From contig NZ_JADEYR010000009.1 of the NCBI RefSeq assembly GCF_015209585.1, positions 1-64,000 of the forward strand: a stretch of 64,000 bases of DNA, written 5' to 3'. The notes under the pieces are model-generated. The model saw only the letters and a list, made by a program, of their open reading frames with translations, did no database searches and was not told the origin of the DNA. Position numbers and translations under genes: made by a program. Of this stretch, positions 47,522 through 56,527 are shown piece after piece. Source of the stretch: Brachybacterium epidermidis. GTDB lineage: Bacteria; Actinomycetota; Actinomycetes; Actinomycetales; Dermabacteraceae. The stretch's first letter is position 1. Each line of letters begins with the position of its first letter.

Positions 47522-47869
47522 ATGCCGCTGTCGGAGCACGAGCAGAAAATGCTCGATGAGATGGAACGTCAGCTCTTCGCCGACGATCCTCGCCTTGCGC
47601 GCGCCTTCTCGCCGTCGCGAAGCCCCCGCCGCAACGGCCGCCGCATCGCGATCGGCCTGGGCGGGGTGGTGCTGGGCCTGCTGGTGCTGGTCCTCGCGGT
47701 GGCCCTGCCGGCCGTGTGGCTCGGCGTGATCGCCTTCATCGGCATGCTGGCCGGGGCGGTGTATGCGGTGACCTCCCCGACGAACTCCAACGATGGGGAC
47801 GGCCCCGGGGACTCCGGCGGCACCCGCCCCACCACCCAGGGCCCCTGGACAACGGCGGCACCTTCATGA
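47522..47869 (+). CDS. DUF3040 membrane protein, C-terminus apparently frameshifted
   Basis: As printed, 115 residues: the DUF3040 start MPLSEHEQKMLDEMERQLFADDPRLARAF, a basic stretch, and two membrane helices (about residues 42-82). The frame stops at 47867-47869, but the next frame continues with GGTFMKKMEDRWEKRSGTTP, the positively charged MxRMEERW-type tail expected for this family. One extra C in the CCCC at 47842-47845 joins them. A second, in the CCC at 47911-47913, would end the protein at TGA 47919-47921, just before the terminator. ATG 47522 follows AAGGAGCGGG. Function unknown. Confidence 0.8.
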   Translation: MPLSEHEQKMLDEMERQLFADDPRLARAFSPSRSPRRNGRRIAIGLGGVVLGLLVLVLAVALPAVWLGVIAFIGMLAGAVYAVTSPTNSNDGDGPGDSGGTRPTTQGPWTTAAPS

Positions 47870-47968
47870 AGAAGATGGAGGACCGCTGGGAGAAGCGCTC
47901 GGGGACGACTCCCGGTTCTGACCACGGCCGTCGGACCCGTGCCCCGGCGGATGCCCGCCCTGCTGACG

Positions 47969-47998
47969 CCCGGCTCCTAGGAGCCGGGGCTTCTTCGT
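47969..47998 (+). terminator. Palindromic terminator after the DUF3040 gene
   Basis: CCCGGCTCCTAGGAGCCGGG (47969-47988) is a perfect 20-bp palindrome followed by GGCTTCTTCGTG, a T-rich tail. It is the clearest intrinsic terminator in the window and insulates the division cluster from dinB and the DUF3040 gene. Confidence 0.8.
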
Positions 47999-48005
47999 GT
48001 CCAGC

Positions 48006-48106
48006 CGCCTCCCTCCGCCGGTTCCCCACCCTTCTCCGCCCGGTTCTCCACCTCCCTCCACCGGGCCCCTCCCTTTCCCTCCACCACCTCCTCCCCGGTG
48101 CACCCC
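48006..48106. other. Pyrimidine-rich tract between the DUF3040 gene and mraZ
   Basis: About 100 bases of the plus strand are almost all C and T (CCTCCCTCC-type runs). The minus strand is correspondingly G-rich, with four runs of at least three G within 48066-48096, which could allow a G-quadruplex. The whole 47922-48419 gap contains no gene; besides this tract it has the terminator before it and a nested inverted repeat and the mraZ control region after it. Confidence 0.55.
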
Positions 48107-48248
48107 CGCGCAGCACGACGCGGCAGGGCCTTCGAACCGAAAGCTCCTGACCTGCACTGATGATGCCGCCCGGCGGTTGCGGTGCGGGGCTCGTCTGTGA
48201 TGTCCGAGGCGATGGAACCACCTCGGGTGCTGCGGGAGCGCTCCACGT

Positions 48249-48320
48249 CGCCGATTTTCCCCCCACCTCACACCACTGCTATGACCAGCAGTGATGTGCG
48301 CCATGGGGGGCGAATCGGCG
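48249..48320. repeat. Nested inverted repeat upstream of the mraZ promoter
   Basis: Three concentric complementary pairs: CGCCGATT (48249-48256) with AATCGGCG (48313-48320), CCCCCC (48259-48264) with GGGGGG (48305-48310), and CACTGCT (48274-48280) with AGCAGTG (48287-48293) around a 6-nt loop. The structure ends about 18 bases before the first MraZ repeat. It could be a terminator-like structure, a regulator site or a structured RNA. Confidence 0.7.
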
Positions 48321-48337
48321 CCAGGGGTAGCGCGATG

Positions 48338-48372
48338 TGGGGCGGAGTGGGGTAAAGTGGAGCGCGTTGGGA
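48338..48372 (+). promoter_or_regulatory. MraZ operator of 10-bp-phased repeats overlapping the mraZ -10
   Basis: TGGGG (48338), TGGGG (48348), TGGAG (48358) and TGGGA (48368) recur at exactly 10-bp intervals, with a degenerate TGGTT at 48378. TGGGN direct repeats with 5-bp spacers are the known MraZ-binding pattern. TAAAGT at 48353-48358 is the likely -10, so MraZ bound to one helical face would cover the promoter of its own cluster. Confidence 0.75.
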
Positions 48373-48419
48373 GGAGATGGTTCCGCACTTCCCGTCCATG
48401 CAGGTGAGAGGGGGTCGAG

Positions 48420-48851
48420 ATGTTCCTCGGCACCTTCACGCCCAAGCTGGACGAGAAGGGGCGCCTGATCTTCCCGGCGAAGTTCCGTGACGAGCTCGCC
48501 ACGGGACTGGTGATGACTCGAGGCCAGGAGCACTGCATTGCGGTGTACCCGATCGCCGAGTTCCGCCAGAAGCTCGATGAGGCCCGTCGGGCGCCCACCA
48601 CCGATCAGCGCACGCGTGACTACCTGCGCGTGCTGCTCTCCGGCGCGGAGGACGTCATCCCCGACAAGCAGGGCCGCATCACCATCCCGAGCCACCTGCG
48701 CTCCTACGCGGGCCTGGACCGGGAATGCGCCGTCATCGGCGCGCTGGACCGGCTCGAGATCTGGTCCCTCCCGGCCTGGGAGACCTACCTCGAGCAGAAG
48801 GAGGAGGGCTTCGCCCAGACCGCCGAGGAGGTGGTCCCGGGCCTGTTCTGA
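48420..48851 (+). CDS. mraZ: Transcriptional regulator MraZ
   Basis: A 143-residue AbrB-like regulator of the division and cell-wall cluster. It contains two swapped-hairpin repeats: [25 protein letters not shown] and [25 protein letters not shown], with the DxxGRxxxP motif in each. MraZ forms ring-shaped oligomers that bind tandem TGGGN repeats, which are present directly upstream. ATG 48420 has GAGAGGGGG before it. Confidence 0.95.
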   Translation: MFLGTFTPKLDEKGRLIFPAKFRDELATGLVMTRGQEHCIAVYPIAEFRQKLDEARRAPTTDQRTRDYLRVLLSGAEDVIPDKQGRITIPSHLRSYAGLDRECAVIGALDRLEIWSLPAWETYLEQKEEGFAQTAEEVVPGLF

Positions 48852-48876
48852 CGGACATCCGTCCTGTGAGACCTCT

Positions 48877-48926
48877 CGTCGTTCCCGCCCCGACGCTACT
48901 TCCCCGGTGGCGGGTCGGGAACGACG
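48877..48926 (+). ncRNA. Candidate mraW RNA motif hairpin before rsmH
   Basis: In the 159-bp mraZ-rsmH spacer, CGTCGTTCCCG (48877-48887) pairs perfectly with CGGGAACGACG (48916-48926), enclosing a 28-nt region with CGACGCTACTTCCCCGG and a possible inner stem. A structured element called the mraW RNA motif is known upstream of mraW (rsmH) in many actinobacteria, and position and hairpin fit it. The match is from memory and was not scored against the Rfam model. Confidence 0.5.
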
Positions 48927-49010
48927 GGGAATCTGGCTGGACGGCCCCGACGACATCACCCATCGACACACAGCACAGGACCGACACCGCAGCACCGGGG
49001 AGGGGGCACG

Positions 49011-50024
49011 ATGGACCGCACACCGCAGCGGGGCGACACCGGCAGCGCCGCGCCCGCCGAGGAGCGACACGTCCCCGTCCTCCTCGACACCACCGTGGAC
49101 CTGCTCACCCCCGCCCTGCAGAGCCCCGGCTCGGTGTACGTCGATGCGACGCTGGGGATGGGCGGGCACGCCGGCGCCGTCCTCGCCGCCGCCCCCGCCG
49201 CGCGCCTGGTGGGAATCGACCGCGATCCCCTGGCCCTGGACCTGGCCCGGGAACGGCTCACCCGCGCCGGGTTCGCGGACCGCCTCACCCTGGTGCACGC
49301 CACCTATGACGAGATCCCCGAGGTCCTCGCCGACCTCGGTCTCGACAGTGCCGACGCGGTGATGATGGACCTGGGCGTCTCCAGCTTCCAGATCGACACC
49401 GCCGATCGCGGGTTCTCCTACGTCGCCGATGCCCCGCTGGACATGCGCATGGACCCCTCCTCCGGGGGGCCCACCGCGGCCGATCTGCTGCGCGACCTGC
49501 CCGAGGCGGAGATCTCCCGCATCCTCCACCAGTACGGCGACGAGCGCTTCGCCCGTCGGATCGCACGGCGCATCGTCGAGCAGCGCGAGCACGCCCCGCT
49601 CACCCGCAGCGGCGAACTGGTCACCCTGCTGGACCGTGCCGTCCCTGCCGCCTCGAAGGCCAGCGGTGGCCACCCCGCCAAGCGCTCCTTCCAGGCGCTG
49701 CGGATCGCGGTCAACGACGAGCTGCGGATCCTCGCGAGCGCTCTCGAGGGTGCGCTGGACAGCGTGCGCCTGGGCGGCCGGATCGTCGTGGAGTCCTACC
49801 ACTCAGGTGAGGACCGCCTGGTCAAGAGTGCTTTCGCGCGTCGTACCCGCTCCTCGGCCCCACCCGGCCTGCCGGTCGAGCTGGAGGAGCACCGCCCCAC
49901 CTTCACCTCTCTCGTGCGCGGCGCGGTCCAGGCCGGGCCCGCCGAGCGCGAGACCAATCCCCGCGCGGGCTCCGTCCGCCTGCGCGCACTGACCCGCACC
50001 CGCATCGTAGAAGGAGCCTCGTGA
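49011..50024 (+). CDS. rsmH: 16S rRNA (cytosine-1402-N4)-methyltransferase RsmH
   Basis: Methylates N4 of C1402 in the ribosomal P site. The 337 residues show HVPVLLDTTVDLL, the SAM motif YVDATLGMGGHAGAVL, DAVMMDLGVSSFQID, FSYVADAPLDMRMD and AKRSFQALRIAVNDEL. ATG 49011 follows GGGGAGGGGG. ftsL begins one base after the stop. Confidence 0.96.
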   Translation: MDRTPQRGDTGSAAPAEERHVPVLLDTTVDLLTPALQSPGSVYVDATLGMGGHAGAVLAAAPAARLVGIDRDPLALDLARERLTRAGFADRLTLVHATYDEIPEVLADLGLDSADAVMMDLGVSSFQIDTADRGFSYVADAPLDMRMDPSSGGPTAADLLRDLPEAEISRILHQYGDERFARRIARRIVEQREHAPLTRSGELVTLLDRAVPAASKASGGHPAKRSFQALRIAVNDELRILASALEGALDSVRLGGRIVVESYHSGEDRLVKSAFARRTRSSAPPGLPVELEEHRPTFTSLVRGAVQAGPAERETNPRAGSVRLRALTRTRIVEGAS

Positions 50025-50025
50025 C

Positions 50026-50541
50026 ATGGCCTCCACCTCCGCCATCCGCTCCGTCGCCGTCCGGCCCGTTCGCTCCGCGCGGCCGGCCGGCTGGTCCACC
50101 CCGCGCCTGACCGTCCTGGCCCGACCGAAGGCCGCCGGCAGCGCCATGCCGTTCACGCTGCTGTGCACCGCGATCGTGGTCGCGACACTGGCTGCTCTGC
50201 TCTACCTGAACATCCAGATGTCCGACACCAGCTACGAGATCAACCGCCTGCAGATCCAGTCCCAGCGACTGACCGAGGAGCAGCAGGCACTGATGGCCAC
50301 AGACGAGCGTCTGGGCACCCCCCAGGAGCTGGAGCGACAGGCCCGCGAGCTGGGGATGGTGCCGGTGACCGATCCCGCCTACATCGACCTGGACACCCGC
50401 ACCGTGCTCTCCGACACCGTCGATGCCGAGGCACCCGCACCTCCGGAACTCGCCGAGGTTCCGGCGGAGCAGGCCGTGCCGCCCGCGCAGATCTACGATC
50501 AGCCCCAGGCGTATCACGGCATGGGCAACGAGGGAGCCTGA
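50026..50541 (+). CDS. ftsL: Cell division protein FtsL-like
   Basis: A 171-residue bitopic membrane protein: about 40 cytoplasmic residues, one helix (FTLLCTAIVVATLAALLYLNI, 43-63), then a coiled-coil (SYEINRLQIQSQRLTEEQQAL) and an Ala/Pro/Glu-rich extracellular tail. Position between rsmH and ftsI and the topology identify it as FtsL, which with FtsQ and FtsB activates septal FtsW-FtsI. Sequence conservation in this family is low. ATG 50026 follows AAGGAG. Confidence 0.83.
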   Translation: MASTSAIRSVAVRPVRSARPAGWSTPRLTVLARPKAAGSAMPFTLLCTAIVVATLAALLYLNIQMSDTSYEINRLQIQSQRLTEEQQALMATDERLGTPQELERQARELGMVPVTDPAYIDLDTRTVLSDTVDAEAPAPPELAEVPAEQAVPPAQIYDQPQAYHGMGNEGA

Positions 50542-50545
50542 GCAG

Positions 50546-52354
50546 ATGGCGGACGACCGCAGCAGGAAGCGCAGCCCCCGCGGCGCGGGGAGGACCCGCG
50601 CGCCCCGGGGCTCCTTCCGCGTCCCCACGGCCCGGGTGGGCAGCCCCGCCGTCCGCCACCGCCTGCTGCTGACGCTGATCATGGTGGCGGTGATGGCACT
50701 GTCCGGTCGACTGATCTGGGTGCAGGGACTGGACGCCAGTGCCCGCGCGGAGGAAGCGGTCAAGCAGCGCACCGTCACCCGCACCATCCCCGCTCTGCGC
50801 GGTGACATCCTGGACCGCAACGGCACCGTGCTGGCCAGCTCCCAGGAGCGCTACGACCTGTGGGTCAACCAGCTGCAGGTCGACACCTACCTGGAGAACT
50901 CCACGACGGCGGAGGTCACGGGCATCCCGGCGGCAGCCCAGAAGCTCGCCCCCGTGCTGGGCTGGAGCGTGACCGAGACCGAGGAGGCGCTCACCGGCGA
51001 TCGCGGCTTCATGTACCTGGAGAAGAACGTCGACCCCGCGGTGCGGGACGCCGCCCTGGCCCTGAAGATCCCCGGCATCGGCGCGGACCGGGTGGCCCAG
51101 CGCATCTACCCGGCCGGTTCCGTGGGCGGGAACGTGCTGGGCTTCGTGGGATCCGACGGCACCGCCCTGGCCGGTACCGAGCTCACCTACGACGACCAGC
51201 TCAGCGGTACCGACGGCACCACCACCTACGAGCGCGGCGCCCAGGGCCAGATCATCCCCACCGGTCGGCAGGAGACCACCCAGGCCGTCGACGGCCGTGA
51301 CCTCGTCCTCACCATCGACCGGGACCTGCAGTGGAAGGCGCAGCAGGTCGCCGCGAGCGCAGCTGACAGCTGGGGTGCCACCGGCGCCAGTGCGGTGGTC
51401 CTGAACGCCCGCACCGGCGAGGTGCTGGCCCTGGCCGACTACCCCACCTACGACCCCAACGCCCCGGGCGAGGCACCCGAGGAGAACCGCGGCAACCGCT
51501 CCATCTCCAACGTGTTCGAGCCGGGCTCCACCGGCAAGGTGTTCACCGTCGCGGCGGCCCTCGAGGAGGGCACCGTCACCCTGGACTCGCAGTACGAGGT
51601 GCCGTACACCATGAACTTCGAGGGCCATCGCATCAAGGACGCGCTCACCCACGAGGATCAGCGGCTCACGCTCGCCGGGGTGCTGAAGAACAGCTCCAAC
51701 GTCGGCACCGTGCAGATCTCCGAGACCCTCCCACCCTCGGTGCGCTACGACTATCTGAAGGCGTTCGGCCTGGGGGAGCCCACCGGCGTGGGTCTGCCCG
51801 GTGAGTCCGCCGGCGTGGTCCACCCCGCCTCGCAGTGGACCGGCCGCACCCGGTACACGACGGCCTTCGGCCAGGGCTACTCCGTCAACGCTCTGCAGAT
51901 GACCTCGGCGGTGGGCACCTTCGCGAACGACGGAGTGCGGGTGCAGCCGCGGATCGTCGCCGGCACCCGGGAGGACGACGGCAGCATCCGACCGATGGGG
52001 GAGCCCGAGTCCACCCGCGTGGTCTCCTCCGAGACCGCCGCCACCATGACCGAGCTGATGGACAACGTGGTCGAGGACGGCGTCTCCGGCGCGAGCGTGC
52101 CCGGGTACGCGGTGGCCGGCAAGACCGGCACCGCGCAGGTCCCCGGTGGCACCTACACCGCCTCCTTCATCGGCTTCGCCCCCGCGGACGACCCGGAGAT
52201 CGTGATCGGCGTGTTCGTGTTCGGCCTGAACAGCTTCATCTCGGGCGGCCGGGCTGCAGCACCCGCCTTCTCCGAGCTGATGACCTTCACCCTCCAGCAC
52301 CAGGGCATCCCTCCCACCGGCAAGCCCGCACGCGTGCTCGAGAACGAGTGGTGA
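50546..52354 (+). CDS. ftsI: Septal penicillin-binding protein FtsI (PBP3-type transpeptidase)
   Basis: A 602-residue class B PBP that cross-links septal peptidoglycan. After a basic N-terminus and one transmembrane helix (about residues 34-55) comes the dimerisation/pedestal region (RTIPALRGDILDRNGTVLA), then the transpeptidase: STGK with catalytic Ser328, SSN in KNSSNVGT and KTGTAQ. ATG 50546 lies five bases after the ftsL stop. Its TGA overlaps the murE GTG. Confidence 0.96.
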   Translation: MADDRSRKRSPRGAGRTRAPRGSFRVPTARVGSPAVRHRLLLTLIMVAVMALSGRLIWVQGLDASARAEEAVKQRTVTRTIPALRGDILDRNGTVLASSQERYDLWVNQLQVDTYLENSTTAEVTGIPAAAQKLAPVLGWSVTETEEALTGDRGFMYLEKNVDPAVRDAALALKIPGIGADRVAQRIYPAGSVGGNVLGFVGSDGTALAGTELTYDDQLSGTDGTTTYERGAQGQIIPTGRQETTQAVDGRDLVLTIDRDLQWKAQQVAASAADSWGATGASAVVLNARTGEVLALADYPTYDPNAPGEAPEENRGNRSISNVFEPGSTGKVFTVAAALEEGTVTLDSQYEVPYTMNFEGHRIKDALTHEDQRLTLAGVLKNSSNVGTVQISETLPPSVRYDYLKAFGLGEPTGVGLPGESAGVVHPASQWTGRTRYTTAFGQGYSVNALQMTSAVGTFANDGVRVQPRIVAGTREDDGSIRPMGEPESTRVVSSETAATMTELMDNVVEDGVSGASVPGYAVAGKTGTAQVPGGTYTASFIGFAPADDPEIVIGVFVFGLNSFISGGRAAAPAFSELMTFTLQHQGIPPTGKPARVLENEW

Positions 52355-53949
52355 CCGGCCCCGTGTCCGCAGTCCCCGCTCCCGAGCCCGCTCGTCCTCG
52401 CCGTCGAGCCGGGGTGAGCGTCGGTGCGCTCGCCGCGGAGCTCGGCGCAGCACCGCCGCCGTCCCTGACCGACCTCGAGGCCACCGTCTCCGGGGTCACC
52501 CTCGACTCCCGCGGCGTCGAGGCGGGGGATCTGTGGTGCGCCCTGCCAGGTGCCAATGCCCACGGCGCCGACTACGTCGAGCAGGCCGTCTCCCGCGGGG
52601 CCGTCCTCGCGCTGACCGACGACGCCGGCGCGGAGGCCTGCGCGCGGGCCGGGCTGCCCGCCCTGGTGGTCGAAAACCCGCGTCGGGAGACCGCCACCGC
52701 CGCCGCTGTGGTCTACGGAAGACCGGCGCAGCACCTGCGCACGATCGGCGTGACCGGCACCAACGGGAAGACCTCGGTCACCACGATGGTGCACCGCACC
52801 CTGCTGGCGCTGGGCCGCCCCAGCGGCATGGTCGGCACCAGCGGCACCGAGTACCGCGACGCGACCGGCACCGATCATGCGATCGCCACCGTGCGCACCA
52901 CTCCCGAGGCGCCCGAGCTGCACGGCATCCTGGCCCGGATGCTGGAGGACGACGTCGAGGCCTGCTCCATGGAGATCTCCTCCCACGCCCTGGTGCTCCA
53001 CCGCGCGGACGAGGTCGTGGCCGACGTCGCCTGCTTCACCAACCTCTCGCAGGACCACCTCGACTTCCATCCCACGATGGAGGACTACTTCGCGGCCAAG
53101 GCCCTGCTGTTCACCCCGGAGCACTCCCGGCGCGGCGTGGTGTGCGTGGACGACGAGTGGGGCAGGCGCCTGGCCCACCGGGCCCAGGTGCCCGTGACCA
53201 CGTACGCCACCCTCCCCGGCATCGAGGCGGACCATGTCGCGCGGGAGATCCTCCCCGATGACTACGGCAGCGTGTTCACCGTCGTCGGGAAGCAGGGCGC
53301 CCCGGCGCAGCGGCGCCTGCGCGCGGCACTGCCCGGCCGCCACTACGTCGCCAACACCCTCGCGGCCGTCCTGCTGCTGGAGGCCATCGGGGTGAGCGGT
53401 CCGGAGGTGGACGCCGCCCTCGGCACCGCCGGCACCGTCCCCGGCCGGATGGAGCCCGTGGCCCTCGCCCCGGTGCGCGGAGTGGTCGACTACTCGCACA
53501 CCCCCGATGCGCTCGAGAAGGCGCTGACCACACTGCGCTCCGTCCCCGGCACCCGCCGCGTGATCTGCGTGATGGGCGCCGGTGGCGACCGCGACCGCAC
53601 CAAGCGCCCGCTCATGGGGGAGGTCGCCGCCCGGTTGGCCGACGTGGTGATCATCACCGACGACAACCCCCGCACCGAGGACCCCGCCGCGATCAGGGCA
53701 GCAGTGCGCTCCGGCATCCCGGATGCGACGAACGCCGAGGTCCACGAGGTGGACGGCCGGGGCAGCGCCATCGAGCTGGCCGCCTCCCTGGCGGACGTGG
53801 GCGACACCATCCTCGTCTCCGGCAAGGGAGCCGAGACCGGGCAGGACATCGGGGGTATCGTCCACCCGTTCGATGATCGCCTCCGCCTGCGCGACGCCCT
53901 CGCCGCGCGGCCCGGACCGGGCGACCCCCAGGCTGACGGAGGACACTGA
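52351..53949 (+). CDS. murE: UDP-MurNAc-L-Ala-D-Glu:meso-DAP ligase MurE
   Basis: Adds meso-diaminopimelate to the peptidoglycan precursor. The 532 residues include the ATP loop GVTGTNGKTSVTTM, the carbamylated-Lys region, YSHTPDALEKAL and DNPRTED; the DNPR motif is the recognised marker of DAP rather than lysine specificity, consistent with the dap genes in this window. The GTG at 52351 overlaps the ftsI stop (GTGA). Confidence 0.95.
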   Translation: MTGPVSAVPAPEPARPRRRAGVSVGALAAELGAAPPPSLTDLEATVSGVTLDSRGVEAGDLWCALPGANAHGADYVEQAVSRGAVLALTDDAGAEACARAGLPALVVENPRRETATAAAVVYGRPAQHLRTIGVTGTNGKTSVTTMVHRTLLALGRPSGMVGTSGTEYRDATGTDHAIATVRTTPEAPELHGILARMLEDDVEACSMEISSHALVLHRADEVVADVACFTNLSQDHLDFHPTMEDYFAAKALLFTPEHSRRGVVCVDDEWGRRLAHRAQVPVTTYATLPGIEADHVAREILPDDYGSVFTVVGKQGAPAQRRLRAALPGRHYVANTLAAVLLLEAIGVSGPEVDAALGTAGTVPGRMEPVALAPVRGVVDYSHTPDALEKALTTLRSVPGTRRVICVMGAGGDRDRTKRPLMGEVAARLADVVIITDDNPRTEDPAAIRAAVRSGIPDATNAEVHEVDGRGSAIELAASLADVGDTILVSGKGAETGQDIGGIVHPFDDRLRLRDALAARPGPGDPQADGGH

Positions 53950-53951
53950 CC

Positions 53952-55430
53952 ATGCTCGCCATCACTGCGCACGACATCGCTCGCCTCGTCGGCGGCACCC
54001 TGGTGGGCGGCGCCACCGGTGAGGAGCGGGTGACCGGTGAGGCCCGCATCGATTCGCGCACCGTGACCGAGGGCGATCTGTTCGCCGCCTTCGAGGGCGA
54101 GACGGTCGACGGCCACGACTTCCTCGCCGCAGCCGTCGCCGACGGCGCCGCGCTGTGCCTGGTCTCCCGACAGACGGCCGAGGACATCCCGGCCGTCCTG
54201 GTCGACGACGTGCAGCGCGCCCTGTCGGACCTGGCCCGCGCCCAACTGGAGCAGGCACGCCGGGAGAACCCGCAGCTGCGGGTGCTCGCGATCACCGGCA
54301 GCGCCGGGAAGACGGGCACCAAGGACCTGCTCGGGGTGGCCCTCGGCGATCTCGGCCCCACGATCGCCCCCGTCGGCAGCTTCAACAACGAGCTGGGCCT
54401 GCCGCTGACGGTGCTGCGCCTTGACGAGCACACCCGCTTCCTGGTGCTGGAGATGGGAGCCCGTGGACCGGGCCATATCGCCCACCTGACCGACATCGCC
54501 CGCCCCGACATCGCCGTGGTGCTCAACGTGGGCTCCGCCCACCTCGGAGAGTTCGGCTCCGTCGAGGGCATCGCCCGGGCCAAGGCCGAACTGGTCCGGT
54601 CGCTGTCCCCCGAGGGGCGAGCCGTGCTGAACGCCGAGGATCCCCGGGTGGCCGCCATGGCGCAACTCACCGAGGCCCCGGCGGTCACCTGGGGGCTCGA
54701 CCGGGGCGACGTGCGCGCCACGGACCTGCGGCTCGACGACGACGCCCGCGTGAGCTTCACCCTGCAGGTCCCGGAGGGCCTCACCCGACCGGACGGTTCG
54801 GACATTCCCGCCGGATCCTTCGAGGTGCGCCCCGATCTGCTGGGGGAGCACCAGGCCGCCAACGCGATCGCCGCCCTCACCGCGGCGATCCTCGCCGGGG
54901 TCGAGCCCGCTGCCGCCGCGGCCTCCCTCCAGGGAGTGCGTCTGGCCTCCGGGCAGCGGATGGAGGCCCGGCGCGCCGGCGATGTGCTGGTGATCGACGA
55001 CGCCTACAACGCCAACCCCGACTCGATGCGCCTGGCGCTGAAGACCCTCGCGCACCTCGGGCGCGGCCACCGCACCATCGCCGTGCTGGGCGAGATGCTC
55101 GAGCTGGGCGAGGAGTCGGTGCGCCTGCACGACGAGATCGGGCGCCTGGTGGTGAGGCTGAACATCGGTCTGCTGATCGTCGTGGGGCAGGGCGCGGCCC
55201 CCCTCCACCACGGGGCCAGCCTCGAGGGCAGCTTCGGTGGGGAGTCCATGCAGGTGGCCGACGTCGAAGAGGCCCTGGCTGTGCTAGAACGGACCCTGGC
55301 GCCCGGCGATGTGGTGCTGCTGAAGTCGTCCCGCGACGCAGGCCTGCGCCAGCTCGCACGGCCTCTGATCGCGCACCTGGAACGACGCGCGGACCGTGCC
55401 CGGCACCAGGACGGAGGAGCACACGCATGA
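53952..55430 (+). CDS. murF: UDP-MurNAc-tripeptide:D-Ala-D-Ala ligase MurF
   Basis: Completes the UDP-MurNAc-pentapeptide. In 492 residues: N-terminal domain ([22 protein letters not shown]), ATP loop [15 protein letters not shown] (a Ser/Ala variant of the TGTNGKT loop usual for MurF), [24 protein letters not shown] and [14 protein letters not shown] 53952 is two bases after the murE stop; the stop overlaps the mraY ATG. Confidence 0.95.
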   Translation: MLAITAHDIARLVGGTLVGGATGEERVTGEARIDSRTVTEGDLFAAFEGETVDGHDFLAAAVADGAALCLVSRQTAEDIPAVLVDDVQRALSDLARAQLEQARRENPQLRVLAITGSAGKTGTKDLLGVALGDLGPTIAPVGSFNNELGLPLTVLRLDEHTRFLVLEMGARGPGHIAHLTDIARPDIAVVLNVGSAHLGEFGSVEGIARAKAELVRSLSPEGRAVLNAEDPRVAAMAQLTEAPAVTWGLDRGDVRATDLRLDDDARVSFTLQVPEGLTRPDGSDIPAGSFEVRPDLLGEHQAANAIAALTAAILAGVEPAAAAASLQGVRLASGQRMEARRAGDVLVIDDAYNANPDSMRLALKTLAHLGRGHRTIAVLGEMLELGEESVRLHDEIGRLVVRLNIGLLIVVGQGAAPLHHGASLEGSFGGESMQVADVEEALAVLERTLAPGDVVLLKSSRDAGLRQLARPLIAHLERRADRARHQDGGAHA

Positions 55431-56527
55431 TCCCGATCCTCATCGCGGGGGGCACCGCCCTGGTGCTGGCGATCTTCGGCACCCCCCTGTACATCCGGGT
55501 CCTCGTCAAGCGCGGGTACGGCCAGTTCATCCGCGATGACGGCCCCACCTCCCACGCCACCAAGCGAGGCACGCCCACCATGGGCGGCGTCGCCATCATC
55601 CTGGCCACGATCCTCGCCTACGGCATCGCCCACCTGGCCGTGTGGGAGCCCCCCAGCATCTCCGTGCTGCTGGTGCTGTTCCTGATGGTGGGCCTGGGCG
55701 TGGTGGGCTTCCTGGACGACTACCTGAAGATCTCCCAGCAGCGCAGCCTGGGCCTGCGGCCCCGCGCCAAGCTGCTGGGTCAGTTCGTGGTGGCCACGGC
55801 CTTCGCCGTGATGGCGCTGCTGTTCCGGGACGAGTCCGGCCTCACCCCGGCCTCCACGAACATCTCCTTCGTGCGGGACGTGCCCTGGCTGGACCTCGCC
55901 TTCGGCGGCAGCGTCGCGGGCTTCATCCTCTTCGCGGTCTGGGCGAACTTCCTGGTGGCGGCCTGGTCCAACGGCGTGAACCTCACCGATGGCCTGGACG
56001 GCCTGGCCTCCGGCGCCACCATCATCTTCACTGCCGCCTACCTGGTGATCTCCTTCTGGCAGTGGCGGCAGGTGTGCAACGTGGACCTCGCCGCTGGCGG
56101 CACGGTCAACTGCTACGACGCCCGCGACCCGCTGGACACCGCCGTGCTGTGCGCGGCGATGATCGGTGCCTGCGTGGGCTTCCTGTGGTGGAACACCTCC
56201 CCGGCGAAGATCTTCATGGGCGACACCGGGTCCCTGGCCCTGGGCGGCGCGATCGCCGGCCTCACCATCGTCTCGCGCACCCAGATCCTGGGCGCCGTGA
56301 TCGGCGGCCTGTTCGTGGCCATCTCGCTGTCCGTGATCATCCAGGTGGCCAGCTTCAAGACCACCGGCAAGCGCGTGTTCCGGATGGCCCCCCTCCAGCA
56401 CCACTTCGAACTCAAGGGCTGGAACGAGGTCACCATCGTGGTCCGCTTCTGGATCGTGGCCGGGATCCTCGCGGGCCTCGGCCTGGGCCTGTTCTACCTC
56501 GACGCCCTGCCGAGGCTCACCTCATGA
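55427..56527 (+). CDS. mraY: Phospho-MurNAc-pentapeptide transferase MraY
   Basis: Integral membrane enzyme that forms lipid I. The 366 residues have about ten transmembrane segments with the conserved cytoplasmic loops: [42 protein letters not shown] (Asp-Asp), [12 protein letters not shown] and [16 protein letters not shown], and the [14 protein letters not shown] histidine motif. Start and stop both overlap neighbours through ATGA. Confidence 0.97.
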   Translation: MIPILIAGGTALVLAIFGTPLYIRVLVKRGYGQFIRDDGPTSHATKRGTPTMGGVAIILATILAYGIAHLAVWEPPSISVLLVLFLMVGLGVVGFLDDYLKISQQRSLGLRPRAKLLGQFVVATAFAVMALLFRDESGLTPASTNISFVRDVPWLDLAFGGSVAGFILFAVWANFLVAAWSNGVNLTDGLDGLASGATIIFTAAYLVISFWQWRQVCNVDLAAGGTVNCYDARDPLDTAVLCAAMIGACVGFLWWNTSPAKIFMGDTGSLALGGAIAGLTIVSRTQILGAVIGGLFVAISLSVIIQVASFKTTGKRVFRMAPLQHHFELKGWNEVTIVVRFWIVAGILAGLGLGLFYLDALPRLTS

